Assembly (NCBI RefSeq): GCF_003987175.1
Contig: NZ_PIPM01000016.1
Coordinates: 1-45,827, forward strand
Direction of reading: 5' to 3'
Origin: Aliidiomarina sanyensis
GTDB taxonomy: Bacteria > Pseudomonadota > Gammaproteobacteria > Enterobacterales > Alteromonadaceae
Length of the DNA stretch: 45,827 nt
Below are positions 1-7,865 of the stretch, in pieces. The notes below the pieces were generated by a model. That model was given only the letters and a program-made list of their open reading frames with translations. It did not search any database and had not been told where the DNA came from. Within the stretch, counting starts at the first letter, position 1. The number at the start of each line of letters is the position of its first letter. Made by a program: the position numbers and the translations under genes.

Positions 1-124
1 TGCGGTTCAGCTAGTGATTCCCCTTACCGGGCTCACAGAGGACTCTCACCTCCAAGTCATCCTGTCAGTACCACCTGTACAGGAATAGCACCCGTCAGGG
101 CGCAACGCGCCGTGCCCGGCGCAC
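1..124 (-). mobile_element. Group II intron (class C-like), 5' end, partial
   Basis: Read on the minus strand from 124 leftwards, the sequence begins GTGCGCC and continues with the domain I features I know from bacterial group II introns: a 'gacaggatgacttggaggtg' block (about 62-43) and then 'agagtcctctgtgagccc'. The intron runs out of the window on the left, so its reverse transcriptase is not visible. The 5' exon is the dusA terminator with its T-run, which is the classic insertion place of class C introns (directly after a Rho-independent terminator). A 3' end of a similar element lies at the other window end. Recognition is from memory of conserved intron sequence; a covariance-model search would settle it. 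Confidence 0.75.
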
Positions 125-127
125 AAC

Positions 128-170
128 AAAAAAGACCACCCAATAGGAGTAAACTCCCCAGGTGGTCTTT
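128..170 (-). terminator. Rho-independent terminator of dusA
   Basis: Perfect 10-bp stem AAAGACCACC (131-140) / GGTGGTCTTT (161-170) with a nested GGAGT/ACTCC stem inside. On the minus strand it is followed by a T-run, so it ends dusA transcription. On the plus strand a T-run also follows, so it may act both ways. The group II intron sits immediately beyond it. Confidence 0.9.
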
Positions 171-204
171 TTCACTATTTTTTAGGGTGTGTTAGTCTTT
201 TTGA

Positions 205-1245
205 CTAAGAGGTTGCAAGTCGCGCTGCCGCGCGCGCGGTCTCACGCTCTACAATTGCATACGCATCCCACAAAGGTTGAACAGACTCAGCGCGTGGACC
301 ATTTTCCGAAAGGTGGCGACGCCATTGCCGCGCACCCGGACTCGCTTGAAATAACCCAAGCATATGCCGCGCAACATGCCAAAATCGGCCACCTTCTGAT
401 AAATATTGTTCAATGTAAGTTGCCATCGCAACCAGGACATCACGCTTGTCTCGTGAATTCACATCACCTGAAAGCAGTGCGTCCACCTCAGCGAGCATCC
501 ATGGATTTTGATAGGCCGCTCGGCCAATCATTACACCGTCCACAAAATTCAAATGGTTGCGCGCTTCCGCCAAAGATTGCACCCCACCATTCACATGAAT
601 TTCGAGGTCTGGGTAGTCTTGCTTCGCCTGATAGACCCGATCGTAATCAAGCGGAGGAATCTCACGGTTTTCTTTCGGACTTAAACCATTGAGCCATGCC
701 TTTCGAGCATGCAAAATAATCCGTGGGCAATTCACCTCCAGCAAGGGTTCAATAAACGCTTGGAGAAAGGCGTAGCTGTCATGTTCATCAATTCCGAGCC
801 GGGTCTTTACGGTAATCGGAATCTCAGGTGCAGCATCCTGCATCGCTTTAACACACTCGGCCACAAGGTGTGGCTCGGCCATCAAGCAGGCACCAAACCG
901 ACCATTCTGGACGCGATCAGACGGGCAGCCGACGTTTAAGTTAACCTCATCATAACCACGTGCTTGTGCCAGCGCTGCACAATGGGCGAGTTCTTTCGGG
1001 TCGCTGCCGCCTAACTGCAAAGCGACAGGGTGCTCCGCTTCATTGTACGCAAGGTAATCTGCACGTCCGTGAATAATCGCACCTGTCGTGACCATTTCGG
1101 TGTACAGCAACGCTTGCTGCGAAATTTGGCGATGGAAAAATCGACAATGGCGATCGGTCCAATCTAACATCGGGGCTACGGAAAACACCGGAGCCCCGCT
1201 TTTCTTTGTGTCCTGCGCTGCAGCTGAGTTTGTGTTTGTTTTCAT
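205..1245 (-). CDS. dusA: tRNA-dihydrouridine(20/20a) synthase DusA with prophage-supplied N-terminus
   Basis: FMN-dependent enzyme that reduces uridines 20/20a in the tRNA D-loop. 346 aa, normal for DusA. Visible motifs are [18 protein letters not shown] near residues 22-39, [20 protein letters not shown] with the catalytic cysteine, and HVNGGV and [11 protein letters not shown] of the TIM-barrel phosphate-binding end. The start at 1245 and about the first 25 codons lie in prophage DNA: the gene has been split by integration at its 5' end and now begins with a phage-given leader (MKTNTN...) instead of the original short start, which survives at 35074. Expression therefore depends on a phage-borne promoter and ribosome site (GGGG stretch at about 1249-1253). 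Followed by a strong terminator. Identification is firm; the altered start is read directly from the two junctions. Confidence 0.97.
   Translation of the reverse strand: MKTNTNSAAAQDTKKSGAPVFSVAPMLDWTDRHCRFFHRQISQQALLYTEMVTTGAIIHGRADYLAYNEAEHPVALQLGGSDPKELAHCAALAQARGYDEVNLNVGCPSDRVQNGRFGACLMAEPHLVAECVKAMQDAAPEIPITVKTRLGIDEHDSYAFLQAFIEPLLEVNCPRIILHARKAWLNGLSPKENREIPPLDYDRVYQAKQDYPDLEIHVNGGVQSLAEARNHLNFVDGVMIGRAAYQNPWMLAEVDALLSGDVNSRDKRDVLVAMATYIEQYLSEGGRFWHVARHMLGLFQASPGARQWRRHLSENGPRAESVQPLWDAYAIVERETARAAARLATS
1157..1179. other. attL inside dusA
   Basis: Pairs with 35043-35065: 18 of 23 positions match, with an uninterrupted 8-bp core TCTAACAT (1163-1170) and the flanking match GTCC. On the minus strand this encodes VAPMLDWT of DusA. 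Integrases that use dusA are known to recombine in this stretch. The crossover is inferred to lie in the core, making DNA to the right of it phage-derived. Confidence 0.8.
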
Positions 1246-1297
1246 AAAACCCCAAATTACTGAGAATTGCTTTTAATTGCCGTTTGTTGTCTTATTG

Positions 1298-1317
1298 GGT
1301 CACCCATAGGGCACCCA
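1298..1317 (+). other. Putative integrase arm-type sites, left pair
   Basis: Two direct copies GGTCACCCA (1298-1306) and GGGCACCCA (1309-1317), 11 bp apart, just upstream of the int start at 1337. The same pair with the same 11-bp phase occurs at the other prophage end (34987-35006). Paired direct repeats near both att cores are typical of tyrosine-integrase arm sites. Their position before int could also let the integrase repress itself. Function is inference. Confidence 0.6.
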
Positions 1318-1336
1318 AAAAAATAGGACAGCAATT

Positions 1337-2407
1337 ATGGCATCGTATTTCATTGAGCCGCGCAAGCGTGCAAATGGCGGCATCAGCTACCGCTGCAGCG
1401 TTCGCGTAAAAAAAGACCGCCGGATTATACACCAAGAATCCAAGACTTTCAGGAACGACAAGATGGCCAACGCATGGGGAACCAAGCGGGTGGCTTACAT
1501 TAATGAATTCGGCATACCTGGCGAATCCAGCGCGCGGGTAATTACCATAGGTGAACTAATCGACCTTTACATTGCAGAGCCCAGAATATGGGATGGTACC
1601 GGCAGAACTAAGCGCTACGTTATTCAGCTGCTCAGGGATTGTGACATATCAATGGTGAGAACGGACGCCTTAAGCGCGCAGCACTTAATAACCCACTGCA
1701 AGAACAGGGGCGAGGCCGGGGCCAAGCCGACAACTGTGTATCACGACATTTCATATCTACGGGCAGTGATGAAGTTAGGCGGGCCAGTATTTGGCGTTAA
1801 GTGCAACGTCGACGTTATAGCAGAGGCAATGCCGGTACTGGTTAAAATGCGCTTAGTTGGCAGAAGCCAGCGAAGAACCAGGCGGCCGACGCAGCTTGAG
1901 CTAGATAAGTTGCGGGAAGGTCTGGCCAAAAGGCAAAGCCATAGAGCTGCGCATATACCCTTTGTTGATATTCTCGACTTCTCAATTCTAACCTGCATGC
2001 GCATTGGTGAAGTTTGCGCGCTGCGCTGGGATGACCTGGACAAGGAAAGGCGGCTAATTACGGTCAGGAACAGGAAGGACCCGCGCAAGAAAGAAGGTAA
2101 TCACATGTTCGTTCCGCTGCTGGGTGGTTCTATGGCTATCATCGAAAAGCAGCCGGTAAAAGGTGATCTGATTTTTCCCGTTTGCCCGCGCTCAGTCAGT
2201 GCCGGATTTCAGCGCGTAAGAAATGAGTTGGGCATAAAAGATTTACGGTACCACGACCTTAGACGCGAGGGAGCAACCAGGTTGTTTGAAATGGGGTATC
2301 ACATTGAAGAGGTTATCCAGGTGACCGGCCACAGGAACTTCAACATGCTGTGGAATGTGTACCAGCAAATTAATCCTGGTTCATTGAGAGATTTAGCAAA
2401 GGAATAA
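1337..2407 (+). CDS. int: Tyrosine recombinase / phage integrase
   Basis: 356 aa site-specific recombinase that would insert and excise the prophage. Catalytic residues can be placed: R222 (CMRIGEVCALRW), H306 and R309 (YHDLRRE), H332 (VTGHRN) and the nucleophile Y342 (WNVYQQ). An N-terminal arm-binding/SAM-like part occupies roughly residues 1-180. It lies next to the attachment site and reads away from dusA, as usual for dusA-specific integrases. Start ATG at 1337 follows a purine-rich AAAATAGGACAG. The putative arm sites at 1298-1317 overlap its upstream region. No dedicated Cox/Xis gene was recognised; the RHH or PrtN-like proteins may fill that role. Confidence 0.95.
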   Translation: MASYFIEPRKRANGGISYRCSVRVKKDRRIIHQESKTFRNDKMANAWGTKRVAYINEFGIPGESSARVITIGELIDLYIAEPRIWDGTGRTKRYVIQLLRDCDISMVRTDALSAQHLITHCKNRGEAGAKPTTVYHDISYLRAVMKLGGPVFGVKCNVDVIAEAMPVLVKMRLVGRSQRRTRRPTQLELDKLREGLAKRQSHRAAHIPFVDILDFSILTCMRIGEVCALRWDDLDKERRLITVRNRKDPRKKEGNHMFVPLLGGSMAIIEKQPVKGDLIFPVCPRSVSAGFQRVRNELGIKDLRYHDLRREGATRLFEMGYHIEEVIQVTGHRNFNMLWNVYQQINPGSLRDLAKE

Positions 2408-2470
2408 AATATAGATTTACACACGTACGCACACGCGCGTTAAAGTGGTAAAAATAAAGTCAGGGGGGGG

Positions 2471-2767
2471 CTTCGGAAAAAGGTAACATTGGTAACCTCT
2501 AGCAAAAAGAGCGTGTAAGTTACTGTTATATATGAATTATATACTTACCTAAAAAGGTAACATTTAAGGTAACTGAAAGGTAATAGGTTACCTTTTTAAA
2601 TGGTAATATCTGCTATTTTATAAAGGCTTTATTTTCAAACACTTAAGTAAAGGTTACCTTTTTGGTTACCATAAATTACCTTTAAAAGGTAACCTTGCAA
2701 AACCTTATAAATCATACACTTAACCCCTCAAAAACAGGCAGGTTACCAATGTTACCTTTTTCCGAAG
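2471..2767. repeat. 28-bp perfect inverted repeats enclosing GGTAAC iterons; candidate origin or control region
   Basis: Outer repeats 2471-2498 and 2740-2767 are perfect inverted copies (28 bp, beginning CTTCGGAAAAAGGTAAC), with G-run and C-run flanks beyond. Between and within them the hexamer GGTAAC occurs ten times on one strand or the other (2482, 2491, 2556, 2568, 2587, 2653, 2665, 2688, 2742, 2751), plus near matches, in very AT-rich DNA. No credible gene lies in 2408-2821. Clustered iterons in AT-rich DNA suggest a replication origin for the phage primase-helicase or an array for a phage regulator. Which one is not visible from sequence. Confidence 0.7.
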
Positions 2768-2821
2768 ACCCCCCTCAGTAGTAAAAGTCTCGCCGGTAAA
2801 AACAACCCCTTTGTTTGCTCA

Positions 2822-3133
2822 TTGATTACCGTTAAAAAGCGTTACAAATCAAGGCCTAGCGCCCTGCTCGAAGCCCCCAGCCTGAAAGGCGCTGTCGCCT
2901 TTTTTCTAAAAAGTGAATTTACAGACACAAAGCGGGCAGGTGTGGGGTGGGTTAAACCGCGCGCGGTCGCTCCCCACTGGGTTTTTCAGCGCCAAAAAAT
3001 GAGCAAAAAAAAGACCCAGCGGGTTGCTGGGCCAAAGTCCATTGGAGAGGCGTGGATGTGGTCAGGTATCGCTTCCAACGGCAAGGGAGTAAGGCTTAAA
3101 GCGGACAATTTCTTCACCAGCCCACTCATTTAA
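2822..3133 (+). CDS. Possible small phage protein, doubtful
   Basis: 103-codon reading frame with a TTG start, downstream of the iteron region and running antisense into the 3' end of the portal gene. The phrases SLKGAVAFF and AGPKSIGEAWMW resemble recurring translated stretches in prophages of other gammaproteobacteria, as I recall. However, both coincide with hairpins (2885-2902 and 3013-3033), so RNA structure rather than protein may be what is conserved. No good ribosome site is visible. Listed as a candidate only. Confidence 0.3.
   Translation: MITVKKRYKSRPSALLEAPSLKGAVAFFLKSEFTDTKRAGVGWVKPRAVAPHWVFQRQKMSKKKTQRVAGPKSIGEAWMWSGIASNGKGVRLKADNFFTSPLI
2885..2905 (+). terminator. Rho-independent terminator
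   Basis: Stem AAAGGCG (2885-2891), loop CTGT, stem CGCCTTT (2896-2902), continuing in a T-run. It would stop rightward transcription from int and the iteron region before it runs antisense into the portal gene. Confidence 0.75.
3005..3033 (-). terminator. Terminator of the portal/terminase operon
   Basis: On the minus strand, GGCCCAGC, loop AACCC, GCTGGGTC (one wobble pair), then eight T. It lies 29 bases beyond the portal stop codon and ends the leftward late operon. Confidence 0.85.
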
Positions 3134-4048
3134 GGTCAGTAGCGTAGCCCGCAGCGACTCCATTTCGTTGGCATCGAACACCTGCGCGGCCTTGCTGGCG
3201 TCACCAAAGCCGCCAGTATTATTAGGCACAATACCCATGAGCTGCGGCGGCACACGGTGAGCGGCAAGCTGATCATCCCGCGACACGTTTTTAATGCTTA
3301 AAAACTCGTCTTTCGCGGCCACTTCAGCCACCGGTATCAGCTTTATGCCATCTTTGCTGCCGCCCGGGTTGTAAAGCAGTAGGTTCCGGAAGTTACCAGG
3401 GCCTTTACTGTCCTTCATGGCCTTTCGCAAAGCTTCAATATCACCCTCATTGTTCATTGCATCGGTCATGTGCAGAATAAAACCGGCATGAGAGCCGTTT
3501 TCGTAGTATTTGCGCCGGAATAATGTGGCCGATTCGTTCAGCAGGCTCGAATTCATGCTGGCCGTGTAGTCGGGTATGCCATAAATCTCTTGGTCAATGT
3601 CCGATTCCATACCCTGAAAAACAACACCCTCTTTGAATTCCTCGTCTTTGCCAGGGTTGCCAATCCACCAGAACACCCCATCTTCAAGCCCCCGGCGCGT
3701 GTACTTAGCCGGTGAGCGCTTGAATTTCAGTGAGCCGCCCAGGCGGTTCTTTTGTCGCTCGACGTAAAAATTGGCGAACACAAGCAGGTCCATAACCACC
3801 GCGGTGAAGTCTTCTGTGCTGAATTTTTTGTGAGGAATAAAGCAGCTGCGCAGTATGTTGCGCTTCACCTGTATAGCACTGGCGTGATGCACGGCGGCAC
3901 GGTATATACGGCTGAGCCCATGCAATGATAGCGGCGGCTCGTAGTAGCGCCCGTTGTTCATTGATTCCAGATAGTCAAAAATTTCACGCTGGTTCAGAAC
4001 TGGCGTGGGCTCACCGAATGTGAACGCCTCGAATTGGCTTTTACTCAT
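3062..4048 (-). CDS. Q: Portal protein (P2 gpQ family)
   Basis: 328 aa capsid portal of the PBSX/P2 Q family. It forms the dodecameric ring at the vertex through which DNA is packaged and the tail attached. Family signs are the N-terminal FTFGEPTPVLN segment, GRYYEPPLSLHGL, HASAIQVKRNIL, and the C-terminal HRVPPQLMGIVPNNTGGFGD block. Length is normal. The start ATG at 4048 overlaps the end of the terminase gene by 4 bases, so the two are translationally coupled, as in the P2 P-Q operon. A leftward terminator follows. Confidence 0.95.
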   Translation of the reverse strand: MSKSQFEAFTFGEPTPVLNQREIFDYLESMNNGRYYEPPLSLHGLSRIYRAAVHHASAIQVKRNILRSCFIPHKKFSTEDFTAVVMDLLVFANFYVERQKNRLGGSLKFKRSPAKYTRRGLEDGVFWWIGNPGKDEEFKEGVVFQGMESDIDQEIYGIPDYTASMNSSLLNESATLFRRKYYENGSHAGFILHMTDAMNNEGDIEALRKAMKDSKGPGNFRNLLLYNPGGSKDGIKLIPVAEVAAKDEFLSIKNVSRDDQLAAHRVPPQLMGIVPNNTGGFGDASKAAQVFDANEMESLRATLLTLNEWAGEEIVRFKPYSLAVGSDT

Positions 4049-5808
4049 CCATTTAGCTCCATAAATGATTCATTCGAACCGCTGCGACCTTCAAGCGGCT
4101 CATGGTGTAATGCGTGCATAACCGCCCATGCAACATCAGCGTGGCTGACGTCCTCAGAACGGCTGGCTTCATAGGTAGGTGCGCGCCCGCCGGCGGTGGT
4201 GGTTTTTCGGATACTCATAAACGCTTGGGCAATATCTTGATGGCCAGCGTCAAATTCCAGCCGCCCCTTGCTGATCACGTCATAGGCCTTCATTACTAGC
4301 CGACTCTTCACTATTGGTGAGTAAGTGAAGGTGGTGACCATGGGGAAGAACTTCTTGACCAGCTGGTATACACCCTCACCAATGCCGGTAATATCAATAC
4401 CGATGTAGCCGACGTTATACCGCTTGGTCATGTCCTCTATTACCTTGGCCTGCGCCTCGAAGTCCTTACCCCTGAGCTGGTGGCGCTCAATTACTCGGAA
4501 CTTGCCACCTGGTACCGCAGGCGGCACCACTGCAGCAAGCCCAGCACTATCACCAAGCCCGCCTTTTGATGGATCGTAACCAATCCACACTTCTCTATGC
4601 CCCATTGGTCGCAAAGCGAATGGCTTGTAGTCTTCCCAGACCTCCCAGCTGTCGACCATAGATTTTTGCAGCATTGGCATAGGAAACACGCTGGCTGTAT
4701 CGTCAATGAATTCGCACATAAGCAGGTTGCGGTATTCATCAGCTGAGTATTCAAGGCGAAGCTGATCCAAGTCGAATAGGTCGCAACCACCGCGAACCGC
4801 CTCTTCAACCGTGATAATTTGACGCCACTGGCCATCCGCGCATAACTTGCCTTGCGACAGCGCTGAGGTAGTTAAATCAAGCTGAACCTTATCCGCTTTT
4901 GCGCGCCCTCGGTTGTATAGCTGACCAGACCAGAACGGGTAAGCGTCATGCGTTAGGCTGCTGGGCGTTGAAAAGTAGGTTTGTCGCCATTTTTTGTGTA
5001 TGGCCATGCCGCTGGCAACCTTGCGGAACTCTTGAAACTTATGGATCCAGAAGTATTCGTCCAGGTACAGGTTGCCATGGTAGCTCTGCGCAGTTCGGGC
5101 GTTGGTACCCAAGAAGTACATGTGTGCGCCATTGGGTAAAATAATAGGGTCACCGGTAAGCTCAACCCCAGCAGCATCTTTGGCGAACTGAATGATGTAC
5201 TGCTTGAAAACGTGCGCCTGGGCCTTACTGGCTGAAAGGAATATCTGGTTTCGCCCCGTTTCAACCGCGTCAATAAATGCCTCACGGGCAAAAAAGAAGG
5301 TCGCACCAATCTGGCGGCTTTTAAGTATGTTGCGAATTCTGTGCTGCAGCCCTGCCTGGTGCCAGTTTTTCTGATAGTCAAAAAGGTTATCGTGGTAGGC
5401 CTCAACAAGCTTTATTTGCTGATCATCGTCAATCACGTTTCTTTCAGGTTTACGCTTGGGGCCTTTATTGCGATTCGCCACTTTCGGGTTCAGGTCAGCC
5501 TCGCTCCCGGTCTGCTCATAGCGGGTAATTCTGGCCATGCGCTCCATTTGCCGCCCCAGAAGGTCGATCTCTTTAAAGTCCTTACCTTCCTTTTCCGGCT
5601 TATTGATTAACTGAATCATGCGGGTTTCCATAACCGCATGAACACGGTCGATAGGGCGACTTTCATCCCACTTGCCCGCTTTTTTCCAGGTTGAAACTGT
5701 GGTTTCAGGCACGTCGAGTATTTCGCCAATGCGGCGCAGGCGAAAGCCCTGCCAATACAGAGCACGCGCATACATTCTGGGTTCTAAGTCTGGGTTCATC
5801 ATATTCAT
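4045..5808 (-). CDS. P: Terminase large (ATPase) subunit, P2 gpP family
   Basis: 587 aa packaging motor. The N-terminal helix-turn-helix (about residues 10-50, GFRLRRIGEILDVPETTVSTW) is followed by an ATPase whose Walker A-like motif SRQIGAT lies near residue 165, and by a C-terminal nuclease-type domain (VGYIGIDITGIGEG and neighbouring acidic residues). It partners the M small subunit to cut and package cos DNA. It is divergent from the O gene, with one Ogr-type dyad (5853-5875) between them that may drive both directions. Confidence 0.96.
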   Translation of the reverse strand: MNMMNPDLEPRMYARALYWQGFRLRRIGEILDVPETTVSTWKKAGKWDESRPIDRVHAVMETRMIQLINKPEKEGKDFKEIDLLGRQMERMARITRYEQTGSEADLNPKVANRNKGPKRKPERNVIDDDQQIKLVEAYHDNLFDYQKNWHQAGLQHRIRNILKSRQIGATFFFAREAFIDAVETGRNQIFLSASKAQAHVFKQYIIQFAKDAAGVELTGDPIILPNGAHMYFLGTNARTAQSYHGNLYLDEYFWIHKFQEFRKVASGMAIHKKWRQTYFSTPSSLTHDAYPFWSGQLYNRGRAKADKVQLDLTTSALSQGKLCADGQWRQIITVEEAVRGGCDLFDLDQLRLEYSADEYRNLLMCEFIDDTASVFPMPMLQKSMVDSWEVWEDYKPFALRPMGHREVWIGYDPSKGGLGDSAGLAAVVPPAVPGGKFRVIERHQLRGKDFEAQAKVIEDMTKRYNVGYIGIDITGIGEGVYQLVKKFFPMVTTFTYSPIVKSRLVMKAYDVISKGRLEFDAGHQDIAQAFMSIRKTTTAGGRAPTYEASRSEDVSHADVAWAVMHALHHEPLEGRSGSNESFMELNG

Positions 5809-5844
5809 GCGGCCAGTGTACTAGCGCCCCTGCCGCCCGCAGCG

Positions 5845-5879
5845 CCCTTTACGTTGTCAGCATACTCCCTACAACCGCA
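5845..5879. promoter_or_regulatory. Late promoter repeat A (Ogr-type site), between P and O
   Basis: A 35-bp sequence found in full three times in the window (also 15771-15805 and 22263-22297), each time before a late operon. Its core is the dyad GTTGT (5853-5857), 13 bases, ACAAC (5871-5875), close to the TGT-N12-ACA sites bound by Ogr/Delta proteins in P2 and P4. The phage has an Ogr homologue at 30221. Lying between divergent P and O, it may serve both. Binding is inferred. Confidence 0.85.
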
Positions 5880-5965
5880 ACGCATTGACCGTGCGCGCTA
5901 CGCTGCTGACCATAGCCATACCAGAAACTGCGTTATTGCACCGAAACCACTGATAGGACCTGACC

Positions 5966-6802
5966 ATGGCAAAAAGCAAATTCTTCCGTGTCGCGACCGA
6001 GGGCGCAACCACGGACGGCCGCACAATCCAGCGCAGCTGGCTTGAGCAGATGGCCGCCAATTACGACCCGAACAAATACGGCGCCCGGGTGTGGCTTGAG
6101 CACATACGTGGCCTGTTTCCTGATAGTGACTTCCGCGCTTACGGTGATGTAACCGCGTTAAAAACCGAAGAGAACAGCGAAGGCAAGCTGGTTCTTTACG
6201 CTCAAATTGAACCCACTAATGACCTGATTGAGCTAAACAAGAAAAAGCAAAAAATCTATTCATCAATGGAAATCGACCTTGATTTTGCTGACACCGGCGA
6301 GTGCTATTTCACTGGCCTTGCCGTTACTGACTCGCCAGCCAGCTTAGGCACTGAAATGCTGCAGTTCTCTGCCAAGCAACAAGTAAGCCCGCTGGCCTCG
6401 CGCAAAACCCGACCTGAAAACCTGTTTTCAGAAGCGGTTGAACTGGAACTTGAACTTGAAGAAGAGCCAGAAACACCAGAAGAAAAGCCCAGTTTGTTTA
6501 GCCGCGTAACCGCCCTTTTGAAAAAAGCAGGTGAGAAGAGCAGCGCTGACTTTTCAGACGTGAATAAAGCAGTTGAGGCTATCGCCACTGAAGCTGGCGA
6601 GCTGAAGAACGAGTTCAACGCTGCGCTAAAGACGTCGAACGAGCGCTGCGAAAAGCTCGAAGACCAAGTCAGTGAACTAACTGAACAACTGGAAGCGCAG
6701 AAGAGCGCGTTTGCAGAGCTTAAAAGCCAACTGGAAAACACCCCAGACGGCCCTACTCGCACCCCGGCCAGCGGTGCACCACTTGAATCCGATTGTTTAT
6801 AA
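5966..6802 (+). CDS. O: Capsid scaffold and prohead protease (P2 gpO)
   Basis: 278 aa. The N-terminal serine protease (about residues 1-150) has candidate catalytic residues D17, H46 and S99/S100, matching the Asp-His-Ser order of P2 gpO. A glutamate-rich linker (about 160-180) and a long predicted coiled coil (about 205-265) form the scaffold part. It shapes the prohead and cuts itself and the capsid protein. ATG at 5966 is preceded by TAGGACCTGACC. First gene of the rightward capsid operon, 12 bases ahead of N. Confidence 0.94.
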   Translation: MAKSKFFRVATEGATTDGRTIQRSWLEQMAANYDPNKYGARVWLEHIRGLFPDSDFRAYGDVTALKTEENSEGKLVLYAQIEPTNDLIELNKKKQKIYSSMEIDLDFADTGECYFTGLAVTDSPASLGTEMLQFSAKQQVSPLASRKTRPENLFSEAVELELELEEEPETPEEKPSLFSRVTALLKKAGEKSSADFSDVNKAVEAIATEAGELKNEFNAALKTSNERCEKLEDQVSELTEQLEAQKSAFAELKSQLENTPDGPTRTPASGAPLESDCL

Positions 6803-6814
6803 GGACAGGCACCA

Positions 6815-7852
6815 ATGAGAAACGAAACCCGCAAAGTATTTAACAAGTACGCTGGCCGAATGGCAGAGCTAAACCACGTAGAAGACGTCAGCACGAAGTT
6901 CAGCGTTGACCCTACCGTTCAACAAAAACTCGAAACCAAGCAACAGGAAAGCTCGCAGTTCCTTGGCATGATTAACATGATCGGCGTTGTTGAGCAGAAA
7001 GGCGAAAAAGTGGGCCTTGGCATTAGCAGCACCATTGCTGGGCGCACTGACACAACCAGCAATGACCGTCAGCCCACTGACCCTACAGACCTTGCCAAGC
7101 ACTCTTATGAGTGTAAGCAAACCAACTTTGATACAGCCATTCGCTACAGCAAAATTGACGCCTGGGCTAAGTTCCCAGACTTCCAGAACCGCATGCGCGA
7201 TGCCATTTTGAGCCGCCAAGCGCTTGACCGTATCATGATCGGCTTTAACGGCACTTCTGCAGCGGCGCAAACCAACCGCACAGAAAACCCAATGCTTCAG
7301 GACGTGAACATTGGCTGGCTAGCTCATATCCGCACTGACGCACCAGAGCAGGTATTCAGCGAAGCTGCTGAAGCCAGCGGCAAAATCACTGTTGGCCCAT
7401 GGGAAGGCTCTGACTACCAGAACCTTGATGCTTTGGTGTTCAATGCAACGAATGAAATGCTGCCAGAGTGGTACCAGGACGATCCTGAACTGGTAGTTAT
7501 TATTGGCCGCGCCCTGCTGTCTGATAAGTACCTGCCTATGGTGAACAAGCACGCCGATACGCCTACCGAGTCTTTGGCTCTGGACGTTATCAAGATGCAA
7601 AAAACCATTGGCGGCCTGCCGGCTGTGCGCGTTCCTTACTTCCCGCCAAACGCCATTTTGATTACGCGACTGGATAACCTGTCTATTTACTGGCAGGAAG
7701 GCGCCCGCCGCCGCCACTTGATGGACAACCCGAAACGTGATCAGGTCGAAAACTACGAAAGCAGCAATGACGCTTACGTGGTTGAAGATTATGAAGGCGT
7801 TGTGCTGATTGAGAACATTGAAATCAGCGACGCAGCACCTTCTGGCTCATAA
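6815..7852 (+). CDS. N: Major capsid protein (P2 gpN)
   Basis: 345 aa HK97-fold coat protein, normal length. Family signs include the N-terminal MRNETRKVFNKYAGRMAEL, DVSTKFSVDPTVQQKLE and the central block with FPDFQNRMRDAILSRQALDR and MIGFNGTSAA. The N-terminal ~30 residues are expected to be removed by the O protease. ATG follows AAGGACAGGCACC. Codon use is clean and biased, as expected for the most abundant virion protein. Confidence 0.96.
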   Translation: MRNETRKVFNKYAGRMAELNHVEDVSTKFSVDPTVQQKLETKQQESSQFLGMINMIGVVEQKGEKVGLGISSTIAGRTDTTSNDRQPTDPTDLAKHSYECKQTNFDTAIRYSKIDAWAKFPDFQNRMRDAILSRQALDRIMIGFNGTSAAAQTNRTENPMLQDVNIGWLAHIRTDAPEQVFSEAAEASGKITVGPWEGSDYQNLDALVFNATNEMLPEWYQDDPELVVIIGRALLSDKYLPMVNKHADTPTESLALDVIKMQKTIGGLPAVRVPYFPPNAILITRLDNLSIYWQEGARRRHLMDNPKRDQVENYESSNDAYVVEDYEGVVLIENIEISDAAPSGS

Positions 7853-7865
7853 CCGGAGATAGCAC

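Noticed and set aside
2463-2775. GGTAAC repeats as a CRISPR array
   Set aside because: Repeat units are six bases, in both orientations and with irregular spacing; no spacers of constant length and no cas genes.
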